Of a DNA stretch of 64,000 bases, positions 1-8,439 are shown piece by piece. Below the pieces are notes generated by a model. The model made no database searches, was not told where the DNA came from, and worked only from the letters and a program-made list of their open reading frames with translations. Source of the stretch: Bacteroidota bacterium (GTDB lineage: Bacteria; Bacteroidota; Bacteroidia; Cytophagales; Cytophagaceae); NCBI GenBank assembly GCA_023458555.1, contig JAEWYS010000015.1:220941-284940 (forward strand). Direction: 5' to 3'. How positions within the stretch are numbered: the first letter of the stretch is position 1; each line of letters opens with the position of its first letter. A program made the translations under genes and the position numbers.

Positions 1-1319
1 ATGTCTTTCATTGCCTTGCGAGTTGCCTCGCGGGGAGGAAGCTTCTCATGATCTATATAATGCTGAACAGCCTCCACGACCACTATGGCATCGTCCACCA
101 CAATCCCGATGGCCAGAACAAAGCCGAACAGGGTCAGTGTATTGATTGTAAATCCGAGCGGAACAAAGAATATGAAGGTTCCGATGATTGATACAGGGAT
201 CGCCAGAATGGGTATAAGTGTTGCCCGCCAGCTCTGTAGAAACAGGAAGACCACAAGTATTACAAGCAGAAGGGCTTCAATCAGTGTTTTTGCTACTTCC
301 GAAATGGATTTTTCAACGACAGAAACGGATTCAAAAGACACTACATAATCGACATCGGCCGGGAATGCTTTTTTCAGCTCTGCCATGGCGTTGTATATGC
401 CATCAGCAGTTTCTACGGCATTACTGCCCGGTGCCTGATAAATCAGCATAATGGAGGCTTCTTTGCCGTTGACAGTCGTATACCGGCTGTAATCAAAGCG
501 TCCCAGTTCGATTCGTGCTACATCTTTCAGATAGGTTACTGTTCCATCGGCCGGATTGGTGCGTATAACTATATTTTCAAATTCTTCCTTGCTTTTCAGA
601 CGGCTGTCTACAGTAATGGAATATTCGAAAGCCTGTCCGGCGGGTTGAGGTTTTGCACCGACAGTTCCTGCTGAAACCTGGATATTCTGTTCCTGAATAG
701 CAGCAGTAACTTCACGGCTGCTTATGCCCAGCTTGGCCAGTATATCAGGCTTTAGCCAGACCCGCATACTGAAATCCTGTCCCAGTGCGGTAATATCACC
801 AACTCCGGGTACCCGGAGCAGGGCATCCCGGACAAAAATATTCGTATAGTTATCAAGATAGTTTACGTTGTGGGTACCCTTGGGAGAATACATAGCCACA
901 ACCATCATAACTGAAGGGTTTCTTTTACGGACAATGAGTCCGAGGCGCTTTACTTCTTCAGGAAGGCGGGGCTCGGCAATACTTACCCTGTTCTGTACGT
1001 CCAGTGTTGCAATATCAACATCAGTTCCCAGTTCAAAGGTAACGTTGAGTGCCATTTGTCCGGTACTTGTGCTGTTTGAGCTCATATAGGCCATACCCGG
1101 AGTTCCGTTTACCTGAGTTTCTACAGGAGTGGCTATGGTCTGCTCGACTGTAAGCGCATCTGCCCCCGTCATCAGACCTGTTACGGATACCACAGGCGGA
1201 GAAATATTGGGATACTGGGTAACCGGCAGATTGAGCATGGCAATGCTACCAACCAGAAGCAGTAATATGGATATTACTATGGAGGTGACCGGCCGTCTTA
1301 TAAATATATCGGATATCAT
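1..1319 (-). CDS. RND multidrug efflux permease (AcrB-like), C-terminus off the window
   Basis: This is the inner-membrane proton/drug antiporter of a tripartite efflux pump. The 439 codons visible begin MISDIFIRRPVTSIVISILL, the usual AcrB/HAE-1 opening with the first membrane helix. They continue with the porter-domain hallmarks QYPNISPP and GTPGMAYM. Near the left edge comes GIVVDDAIVVVEAV, the TM4 helix with the paired Asp of the proton relay. The family is normally about 1,030-1,060 residues, so more than half the gene lies beyond position 1. The start is the only ATG after an upstream T-rich stretch. It lies 29 bases downstream of the membrane fusion protein gene and is the last visible gene of a tetR-tolC-MFP-RND operon. 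The drug specificity cannot be read from sequence. Confidence 0.95.
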   Translation of the reverse strand, partial: MISDIFIRRPVTSIVISILLLLVGSIAMLNLPVTQYPNISPPVVSVTGLMTGADALTVEQTIATPVETQVNGTPGMAYMSSNSTSTGQMALNVTFELGTDVDIATLDVQNRVSIAEPRLPEEVKRLGLIVRKRNPSVMMVVAMYSPKGTHNVNYLDNYTNIFVRDALLRVPGVGDITALGQDFSMRVWLKPDILAKLGISSREVTAAIQEQNIQVSAGTVGAKPQPAGQAFEYSITVDSRLKSKEEFENIVIRTNPADGTVTYLKDVARIELGRFDYSRYTTVNGKEASIMLIYQAPGSNAVETADGIYNAMAELKKAFPADVDYVVSFESVSVVEKSISEVAKTLIEALLLVILVVFLFLQSWRATLIPILAIPVSIIGTFIFFVPLGFTINTLTLFGFVLAIGIVVDDAIVVVEAVQHYIDHEKLPPREATRKAMKD

Positions 1320-1348
1320 GATTCTGAGATACGTTGTTTAAAAAAAAG

Positions 1349-2470
1349 TTATTTTTTTTCCTGAGCTGTTGCAGGCAGAGGTTTAGCATCTACACGTGCT
1401 CCCTGGCGAAGCCGCTGTATTCCTTCTACTACTATGGTTTCACCACCGGATAACCCCTGACGTACTACAACCATATCCTGAAGGCGTGAGCCCAGCTTGA
1501 GCGTGCGCTGCACTACGGAATCGGCCTGTAAGACATATACATAATATTCACCCATTTGCTCGGATACGGCTTTGTACGGGATCACAAGCTGTTCTCCTGT
1601 ATCAGTGTTTTTTACTCTGACCCCGACACTCATACCGGCTACAAGCATATGTTCAGGATTCGGAAAATCCAGACGTACAGCCATTGTGCCGGTATAGCGG
1701 TCTACTGCTCTGTCAAGCGTTTCGATTTTGCCGGGATGCGGATATACTGAACCATCGGCCAGTAAAATGGAAAAAACAGTATCCTTCACCTGGTTGGTCT
1801 TCATTAGCTTTTTAAATCTTGGAATTTCTTTTTCGTTGATGACAAAATCAACCGCCATTGGATTGTCTGTGGAAATGGTATTGAGCAGCGTCTGCCCGGC
1901 ACTGACCTGCGCCCCAACCCGTACCTGGGATATACCCACAGTACCGGAAAACGGAGCTTCAATCAGAGAATAACGCAGATCTGTCGCGGCGGCAGACAGG
2001 CTTGCTTCGGCGGCTGCCACCTGAGCAATAGCGGTCTGGTGGCCGGTCCGGGCATAATCGAGCTGTTGCCTGGCGATTGCTTCACGCTGCCCCAGCATTT
2101 CATAGCGTTCCAGATCCATACGGGCGCGTTCCAGACTGGCTTTGGCGCTCTGCAGAGATGCTTCTGCCTGTTTGTAATTTGCTACGTATTTGCTTCGGTC
2201 TATTTCATATAGCTTTTGTCCCTTCGTTACCATCTGCCCGTCTTTTACATAAATCTGTGTAATAAATCCGGGAACCTGTGAGCGAAGATCAATTTGCTGA
2301 AGCGGCACTACCGTACCGGGATAAGCATCAAGTCCGGTTACGCGGTCCTGTTTTACTTCCTGCACATATACTTTTACCGGCGGGGGCGTAGCAGCTTGTT
2401 TTTTTTCCTTGCAGGCATTTAAAAATAGAAGACCAGGAATGCTTATATAAATCAATAAAAAACGTTTCAT
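1349..2470 (-). CDS. RND efflux membrane fusion protein (AcrA/HlyD-like lipoprotein)
   Basis: This is the periplasmic adaptor linking the RND pump to the outer-membrane channel. The 373-residue protein starts with a lipoprotein signal peptide ending in LNAC, so Cys20 would be lipidated. It then shows the usual order: a barrel-sandwich half-motif (about 45-95, PLQQIDLRSQVPGFI, with DGQMVTKGQKLYEID), an alpha-helical hairpin rich in Ala/Glu/Arg (about 95-165), the second lipoyl half (about 165-205), a beta-barrel (about 205-290) and a membrane-proximal domain. Length is typical. It sits 23 bases after tolC and 29 bases before the pump gene, so the three are surely co-transcribed. Confidence 0.95.
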   Translation of the reverse strand: MKRFLLIYISIPGLLFLNACKEKKQAATPPPVKVYVQEVKQDRVTGLDAYPGTVVPLQQIDLRSQVPGFITQIYVKDGQMVTKGQKLYEIDRSKYVANYKQAEASLQSAKASLERARMDLERYEMLGQREAIARQQLDYARTGHQTAIAQVAAAEASLSAAATDLRYSLIEAPFSGTVGISQVRVGAQVSAGQTLLNTISTDNPMAVDFVINEKEIPRFKKLMKTNQVKDTVFSILLADGSVYPHPGKIETLDRAVDRYTGTMAVRLDFPNPEHMLVAGMSVGVRVKNTDTGEQLVIPYKAVSEQMGEYYVYVLQADSVVQRTLKLGSRLQDMVVVRQGLSGGETIVVEGIQRLRQGARVDAKPLPATAQEKK

Positions 2471-2493
2471 TCTGTTTTCGTATAAATTAAGTT

Positions 2494-3897
2494 TTAGTTG
2501 AAGTCAATGATACCCAGTGCGCGCTCGAAGTCGAGTTTGCTGGCAAGCAGATTGTACAGTGCATTGTAATAGTTGAGCTGAGAAGTTTTCAGTTCTGATT
2601 CTGCTACTATAAGCTCAAGATATGTTTTGACACCACCGTCATATTGCAGTTTGATAATATCGTATACCTCTTTGGCTGTTTCGACATTGTTTTTCAGCGT
2701 CTGCCATTCTTTGTAGCTGCTTTTGTATCCGGCCAGTGCGGCCACGTATTCAGTATTCATTCCCCGTATGGCATTGTCAATATCGACCTGTAGCCGTTTT
2801 TCCTGCAATTGAGCGATTTTTATATCCTGAATTCGTCTGCTACCCTGAAAAATGGGTACTCCCATGCTAAGTCCGACCGCCGAAGCCGGATAGGTTTTTC
2901 CGTAAAGCTGGCTTAGCTCGTCGTGAAGATAGTTAAGATTGTAATTGCCAAATACACCAATCTGAGGAATAAACTTATATTTGTTATAGGCTGTATTCAG
3001 ATGCAGAAGATGCTGTTGTGTTTTCAGACGCTGCATCTCGATTCGCCGGTCATATTCCATGGGCATTGTTGTATCGACGGGAATATTTTCTTCCATGCTT
3101 AGGATATCGAAAGAGAGGCTGACCGGCTGATTACTCTGATAGCCTATACGTTGTTTCAGATAGGCATACTTAACCTGGAGTACTTCCTGCATTCTTTTAT
3201 ACTCGCTGCGGGTATTGGCCAGAGAAATTGAGGCACGCTGATAATCTGTCTTGTCGGAAAGACCAAACTCGTAGCGATCGTACGCATCCTGATACTGGCG
3301 CTGGAGCCGGCCGATATTTTCTTCCAGAATACGGAGCTGCTGCTGAGACAGCAATATATCGTAGAAAGCTTTGCTTACATCGACTACCGTATTGATTTTG
3401 GTATTTTCGATGTTTTGTTCCAGTTCTTTGCGGGTATATCTGGCTGCCCGGGCAGCATACAGTACTTCACCGTTCAGTATGGTCTGGTCGGCCTGTAAAA
3501 GCAGATTTGAATTATTTTTTACACCAATGCGTACCGGAACCCGTTCACCGGTTACCTGATTGGGAAACATAGTGGTCGGCAGCAGTATATTGTGCTGGTA
3601 ATTAAACTGAGCGCCGATCTGAGGGAGCCAGTATGACATACTGGAGCGTATGCGGCTTTCTCCGATTTCTTCGTCAATCTGTGCCTGACTGATTTCCGGA
3701 GCATTTTGCAGGGCATAAGCAATGCAGGATTCAAGTGTAAACTGAGCGCTGTCCGTTTGTGACTGTGCAGCTGCGGATAGCGGATATATACCGATTATGA
3801 AGGCGATATACAAACAGATTCTAAATTTGGACGATACGTATTCTGAATCAGGGACGTAGCGGTTTCCGGTGTTTTTCATAAAAATTTTAGGCGACAA
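2494..3897 (-). CDS. TolC-family outer membrane efflux protein
   Basis: This is the outer-membrane channel of the tripartite pump. The 467-residue protein has an N-terminal signal peptide (hydrophobic segment about 26-43, ending SAAAQS), then two repeats of the outer-membrane efflux protein fold: long heptad-rich helices around 70-110, 150-240, 295-330 and 365-455 with short strands between. The annotated ATG lies inside the end of the tetR gene (11-base overlap). An in-frame ATG six codons later (3879, MKNTGNRY) would remove the overlap and leave a shorter n-region, so the exact start is uncertain. The gene is translationally close to tetR and precedes the adaptor and pump genes. Confidence 0.93.
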   Translation of the reverse strand: MSPKIFMKNTGNRYVPDSEYVSSKFRICLYIAFIIGIYPLSAAAQSQTDSAQFTLESCIAYALQNAPEISQAQIDEEIGESRIRSSMSYWLPQIGAQFNYQHNILLPTTMFPNQVTGERVPVRIGVKNNSNLLLQADQTILNGEVLYAARAARYTRKELEQNIENTKINTVVDVSKAFYDILLSQQQLRILEENIGRLQRQYQDAYDRYEFGLSDKTDYQRASISLANTRSEYKRMQEVLQVKYAYLKQRIGYQSNQPVSLSFDILSMEENIPVDTTMPMEYDRRIEMQRLKTQQHLLHLNTAYNKYKFIPQIGVFGNYNLNYLHDELSQLYGKTYPASAVGLSMGVPIFQGSRRIQDIKIAQLQEKRLQVDIDNAIRGMNTEYVAALAGYKSSYKEWQTLKNNVETAKEVYDIIKLQYDGGVKTYLELIVAESELKTSQLNYYNALYNLLASKLDFERALGIIDFN

Positions 3898-4474
3898 TAG
3901 TATTTTTTAAACCGTTCCAGGAAAGAGTGATGATTTTTTCCAGCTCGGCTTCGTCAATTACAGCTTTCCCGAAGAGTTGTATTTTGGCAATGGTCCGGAT
4001 TTGTGAGTGAATCAGTATCGCTATTACTTCATAATTGATATTACTGAAAACTCCTTTTTGTATGGCATCTCTGAAAAAGCCAAAGAATACCTGATGAAAA
4101 AGATCATCCTCTCCGCTCACTTTGCACTTACAATAAGGCGAATTGATATATTGTTCAAAAAAGAGCAATACAGTCTGATGTTCAATATAATACTTATACA
4201 GACTTTTCCATATGATAAAAAAGTTGTTCTGATAACCGGCTGTTTTATCCAGCTTGTCTACCATAGTTATTGCCATTTGTCTTTTGACATACAGAAACAA
4301 TTCCAGTATCAGCTTATCTTTACTTTCAAAGTAATGGTATATGGTTCCTGCCGCGATATTGGCCGTTTTTGCCAGTATGTTCATCGTAGTGCCATGAAAA
4401 CCATATTCTTTGACCAGCTCAAGTGTGCACTCGAAAATCAGTTTTTTCTTTTCGGTTATATTTTCCAGCTCCAT
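3887..4474 (-). CDS. TetR/AcrR-family transcriptional regulator of the efflux operon
   Basis: This is probably the local repressor of the pump. Of its 195 residues, the N-terminal part forms a classic TetR helix-turn-helix: a first helix (KLIFECTLELVKEYGF) then TTMNILAKTANIAAGTIYHYF and FESKDKLILELF at about 27-60. The rest is an all-helical ligand-binding and dimer domain with no specific signature I recognise. It is the first gene of the operon and overlaps tolC, so it would control its own transcription as well as the pump. A perfect 10-bp palindrome lies 23-32 bases upstream of its ATG and is a natural operator. Confidence 0.92.
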   Translation of the reverse strand: MELENITEKKKLIFECTLELVKEYGFHGTTMNILAKTANIAAGTIYHYFESKDKLILELFLYVKRQMAITMVDKLDKTAGYQNNFFIIWKSLYKYYIEHQTVLLFFEQYINSPYCKCKVSGEDDLFHQVFFGFFRDAIQKGVFSNINYEVIAILIHSQIRTIAKIQLFGKAVIDEAELEKIITLSWNGLKNTIVA

Positions 4475-4496
4475 TTGTTATGGACTAATCACCAAT

Positions 4497-4506
4497 TGAA
4501 CGTTCA
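4497..4506 (-). promoter_or_regulatory. Candidate TetR operator palindrome
   Basis: TGAACGTTCA is a perfect 10-bp palindrome inside a longer near-palindrome (AATTGAACGTTCATT). It is centred about 27 bases upstream of the tetR start codon. Operators of AcrR/TetR regulators are commonly palindromes of this type placed over the promoter of their own operon. Binding is inferred from position and symmetry only. Confidence 0.5.
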
Positions 4507-4680
4507 TTCGGTTTGCGAATCTACTAATTGCCCTGATCAGAATCAATAGCAGAATAACGATGATTGGTACACTTAAGTAATTTTTGGTAGGGGCTTAAAA
4601 ATATTAATTACTATAATCTGTTTTGTGCTTAAACAGATACCAGAAAGGGATTAACAGGCTGCTGCTTATAAAATACAGAG

Positions 4681-4709
4681 GGCCCGGAAATTTTTCAATT
4701 TCACGGGCC
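4681..4709 (-). terminator. Hairpin downstream of urea carboxylase
   Basis: GGCCCG pairs with CGGGCC, and AAATT with AATTT, with one bulge, around a short T/C loop. On the minus strand it is followed by CTCTGTATTTTAT, a weak U-rich tail. It sits 77 bases past the stop codon of the minus-strand urea carboxylase gene, so it probably ends that transcript. Confidence 0.5.
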
Positions 4710-4785
4710 TGTCTGTGCATCACTATACTAACTAACCCTATTACCAACAGATCTTCAATGTTCTGGTGATTTTAAGTGTTTTGTA

Positions 4786-7700
4786 TCAGGTTTCACTGAT
4801 AGACAGAAGGATATCACCTGCATTTACTGTGCGACTTACTTCGCAGTAGACAGCGCTGACAATTCCGGCATGCTCGGCAACGATACTAAACTCTGATTTC
4901 ATTGCTTCAATAATAACCAGCGGATCATTTTCTCTGACCTCCTGACCAGGCCTGACCAGAATTTTCCAGATATTGCCACTTATCTCGGCAAGTACAGCAT
5001 TACCGTCGGGCTCAACCGGTATTTCATTTATTTTTTTCTCCGGCTCAAAGGATCCGTCTGTGACATCATTTTGCCAGAGGGCAACCTCTGCTTCAAATGC
5101 AGCTTGCTGACGCTTTCTGAATACCTGAATATCTTTAGCGTTTTCCTTCAGGAATGAGTCATGCTCGTCGAGGTCAAAATATACATCTTCAATCGTTATC
5201 TGCAATCTGCCTTCCCGGAAATCTTCTCTGAGTTTTGTGAGCTCATCTTCTGATACCTCATAGTATTTTACCTGATCAAAGAATCTTAGCAGCCAGGGTT
5301 TGTCTTTGTCAAAGACCGGATTTTTAACAAATTTATTCCAGATCGGAAGTGTACGGCCTACGAGCTGATATCCGCCGGGAGAATCCATACCATAGATACA
5401 CATATATACGCCACCTATTCCTACAGTGCCTTCTGCTGTATAGGTTCTGGCCGGGTTGTATTTCGAAGTCAGGAGACGGTGGCGGGGATCAATGGGCACG
5501 GCACAGGGCGCTCCCAGATATACGTCTCCCAGCCCCATGACCATATAGTGTGCTTCAAAAAGAATTTGTTTTACCTCTTCAACAGTTTCCAGACCGTTAA
5601 TGCGCCTCATGAATTCGGTATTGCTCGGAAGCCAGGGAGCTTTGTCACGCACTGACTGTCTGTATCGTGCCACAGCATCAAGAGTAGCCGAATCTTCAAA
5701 TGCCATAGGCAGGTGTATAATCCGTGAAGGCACTCTGGCAAGCTGTTGAAGACGATCTTCAATATCAAGGAGGATTTGAAGAAGCTCTTTCTGATGTAAT
5801 ACACGGCTATCGTAACGGATCTGAAGGGAACGCACTCCGGGAGATAATTCTTCTATACCCGGCACATTGCGTTTTTCGAGTTCCATAGTAAGTGCGTGAA
5901 CCCTTAGTCTGAGTTTCAGATCAAGAACATTGGGACCATATTCAAGAAGAATATACTTGTCTCCGGCTTGTCTGCAGGTTACTTCGGGCCGGTTGTCCAT
6001 AGGCGGAAGCCATGCCGGGATACAGGAGTCTTCCCGGTGAGATGTCTCCGGAATATATTTGGCGAAGGAGGAATCACTTAGCTCGAGTGTCCCGATAAGC
6101 TTGTCCATATCTTTTTCTCTGCTGAGTGCTTCATCAAAACTCAGCCTGAAAAAACGGATTTTATCTCCGGGCTTGAGCTGCCCGACTTTCCAGAGTTCAG
6201 ATTTAACAATTGTTACAGGGCATACAAATCCCCCAAGGCTTGGTCCGTCCTGCGTCAGAATGACCGGCATATCTCCTGTAAAGTTGATCGACCCAATTGC
6301 GTATTCTGTATCATGAATATTGGAAGGATGCAATCCTGCCTCACCACCATCACTGCGGGCCCATGAAGGTTTGGGGCCATTGAGACGGATTCCCAGACGA
6401 TTGGAGTTGTAGTGAACTTCCCAGTCTGTATCAAAAAACATGTCAATTGCTTCGGGGGTAAAGAAATCAGGAGCTCCGTGAGGGCCATACATGACACCAA
6501 TTTGCCAGTACCCCGGATACTCCGGTTGTAATTCAGTCGGGAGTGATTGCGGAGAATATACAGGAGCGGGAGTAGTGCAGGCTGCCAGTTCCGGCTGGCT
6601 GATAAAAAGCATATCAGCGCCGCGGATAGTACGTCCGGCATGTCCTCCGAACTGACCTAATGCAAAGGTCGTTCTGCTTCCGAGATATTCGGGAATATCC
6701 ATACCATTGCGTACAGCCAGATACGTCCGGCATCCTTTTTCTGCTTTGCCGATGTCAAGAGTCTGTCCCTTGCGTACGGTTACAGGTGTCCACATCGGGA
6801 TATGTTCATTGTCCAGGATTGCTTTGCAGCTGGCTCCGGTAAGTGCAATGACAGCATCGGTATGGAATCGGAGTTTCGGACCGGCAAGCGTACATTCCAT
6901 GCCAGCGGCAGAAGGATGGTTGCCGACCAGACGGTTGGCAATCCGGAAAGCGAGATCGTCCATCGGACCGGAAGGAGGTACACCAATATTCCAGTATCCG
7001 ACACGACCGGGATAATCAACCAGTGTCGTATAGGTTCCCGGGCGAAGTACTTCTATGGCAGGAGATTCATAGCTGAAGTCTTTCAGTGCCTGTGTGCTTA
7101 CCCTGCCTTCTGTAAATATACTCCATTGCATGATTTTTCGCAGGTAGTCCACATTGGTGACAATACCTGACAGACGGGTAGATGCCAAGGCCTCTGTCAT
7201 TTTTTGAATGGCGTCTTTCCGGTCGCTTCCATGTACAATCAGCTTGGCAATCATGGGATCATAGAAGGCTGATACCTCTGTGCCTGTATCCACCCAGGTG
7301 TCAACTCTTGCCGTATCAGGAAAACAAACATCGGTAAGTGTGCCGGGCGAAGGCTGAAAATCCCTGGCAGGGTCCTCCGCGTAAATACGAACTTCAATGG
7401 AAGCTCCAAAAGGCTTGAGGGGAGTGGCTGGTTTTTGCCAGCACCCGCAGGCTGCCAGTATCATCCACTCTACAAGATCTACGCCTGTAGTCATTTCTGT
7501 AACGGGATGTTCAACCTGTAGTCTGGTGTTTACTTCCAGGAAGTAAAATTCATCTCTTGCCGGGTCATATATATACTCAACGGTACCAGCTGATTTATAA
7601 TTGACCTGTTTGCCGAGCTGTTCGGATACTTCAAGTAGTTTACGCCTTGTAGATTCGGGAAGGTGAGGGGCGGGGGTTTCTTCCACAACTTTCTGATTGC

Positions 7701-8415
7701 GGCGCTGAAGTGAACAATCACGTTCTCCCAATGCGATTACCTGACCATTCCCATCTCCGAATAGCTGTACCTCTACATGGCGGGCATTATCAATATAACG
7801 TTCAAGAAATACGCCGCTGTCACTAAAGAAGTTTTGTCCGAGACGTTTTACAGTTTCAAATGCCTGTACAAGCTCTGTCTCATTATTGCATCGTGTGAGC
7901 CCGATACCGCCGCCGCCGGCTGTACTTTTTAGCATCAGCGGGTAACCGATGCGGTTAGCTTCGCCCACAGCTTCATCGACTGTGGCGATAAGGTCGGTAC
8001 CGGGCGTAAGCGGTACACCAGCCTCACTGGCAATTTGTCTTGCTATATGCTTCAGACCAAACCGGCGAATCTGCTCCGGGTCGGGACCGACAAATACAAT
8101 TCCGGCTCTTGCGCATTGCTCGGCAAATGACGCGTTTTCAGACAGAAACCCGTAACCGGGTATAATAGCTTCTGCTCCTGTCAGGAGTGCTGCCTGAAGT
8201 ATTTTATCCGCAACAAGGTAGCTTTCAGAAGCGGTGTTCCCGCCGAGGGCGACTGCTTCATCAGCCAGGCTTACGTGCATACTGTTGCGATCTGCATCAG
8301 AATATACGGCGACACTGCTGATGCCCATTTTTTTTAATGTACGACTTATTCTGACAGCGATTTCTCCTCTGTTGGCAATAAGGACTTTGCCAAACATTTT
8401 TGCTTGCTTGCTCAT
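4786..8415 (-). CDS. uca: Urea carboxylase (biotin-dependent, urea amidolyase large component)
   Basis: It carboxylates urea to allophanate using ATP, bicarbonate and biotin. Domain order in 1,209 residues: biotin carboxylase (1-450, opening VLIANRGEIAVR; ATP-grasp glycine loop about 163-173; EVNTRLQVEHPVTE 294-307), an allophanate-hydrolase subunit 2-like (KipA) domain (about 455-765, with YLGSRTTFALGQFGGH 577-592 and HPSNIHD 696-702), a subunit 1-like (KipI) domain (about 815-1025), and a biotin carrier domain with biotinyl Lys1173 in EAMKSEF. This is the full bacterial architecture. Asn699 appears to match the Asn that separates urea carboxylases from guanidine carboxylases, which carry Asp there; I judged this by position without an alignment. 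It lies 24 bases after the allophanate hydrolase gene. Confidence 0.93.
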   Translation of the reverse strand: MSKQAKMFGKVLIANRGEIAVRISRTLKKMGISSVAVYSDADRNSMHVSLADEAVALGGNTASESYLVADKILQAALLTGAEAIIPGYGFLSENASFAEQCARAGIVFVGPDPEQIRRFGLKHIARQIASEAGVPLTPGTDLIATVDEAVGEANRIGYPLMLKSTAGGGGIGLTRCNNETELVQAFETVKRLGQNFFSDSGVFLERYIDNARHVEVQLFGDGNGQVIALGERDCSLQRRNQKVVEETPAPHLPESTRRKLLEVSEQLGKQVNYKSAGTVEYIYDPARDEFYFLEVNTRLQVEHPVTEMTTGVDLVEWMILAACGCWQKPATPLKPFGASIEVRIYAEDPARDFQPSPGTLTDVCFPDTARVDTWVDTGTEVSAFYDPMIAKLIVHGSDRKDAIQKMTEALASTRLSGIVTNVDYLRKIMQWSIFTEGRVSTQALKDFSYESPAIEVLRPGTYTTLVDYPGRVGYWNIGVPPSGPMDDLAFRIANRLVGNHPSAAGMECTLAGPKLRFHTDAVIALTGASCKAILDNEHIPMWTPVTVRKGQTLDIGKAEKGCRTYLAVRNGMDIPEYLGSRTTFALGQFGGHAGRTIRGADMLFISQPELAACTTPAPVYSPQSLPTELQPEYPGYWQIGVMYGPHGAPDFFTPEAIDMFFDTDWEVHYNSNRLGIRLNGPKPSWARSDGGEAGLHPSNIHDTEYAIGSINFTGDMPVILTQDGPSLGGFVCPVTIVKSELWKVGQLKPGDKIRFFRLSFDEALSREKDMDKLIGTLELSDSSFAKYIPETSHREDSCIPAWLPPMDNRPEVTCRQAGDKYILLEYGPNVLDLKLRLRVHALTMELEKRNVPGIEELSPGVRSLQIRYDSRVLHQKELLQILLDIEDRLQQLARVPSRIIHLPMAFEDSATLDAVARYRQSVRDKAPWLPSNTEFMRRINGLETVEEVKQILFEAHYMVMGLGDVYLGAPCAVPIDPRHRLLTSKYNPARTYTAEGTVGIGGVYMCIYGMDSPGGYQLVGRTLPIWNKFVKNPVFDKDKPWLLRFFDQVKYYEVSEDELTKLREDFREGRLQITIEDVYFDLDEHDSFLKENAKDIQVFRKRQQAAFEAEVALWQNDVTDGSFEPEKKINEIPVEPDGNAVLAEISGNIWKILVRPGQEVRENDPLVIIEAMKSEFSIVAEHAGIVSAVYCEVSRTVNAGDILLSISET

Positions 8416-8439
8416 AAAAATTATCCGTTAAAAAAATGA

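Larger units (their letters stand above)
4475..4785. other. Intergenic region between the efflux and urea operons
   Basis: This 311-bp stretch carries no gene that I can support on either strand. It holds the tetR upstream region with its palindrome (4497-4506) at one end and a hairpin serving as terminator for the urea carboxylase transcript (4681-4709) at the other. The middle is AT-rich. Confidence 0.6.
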
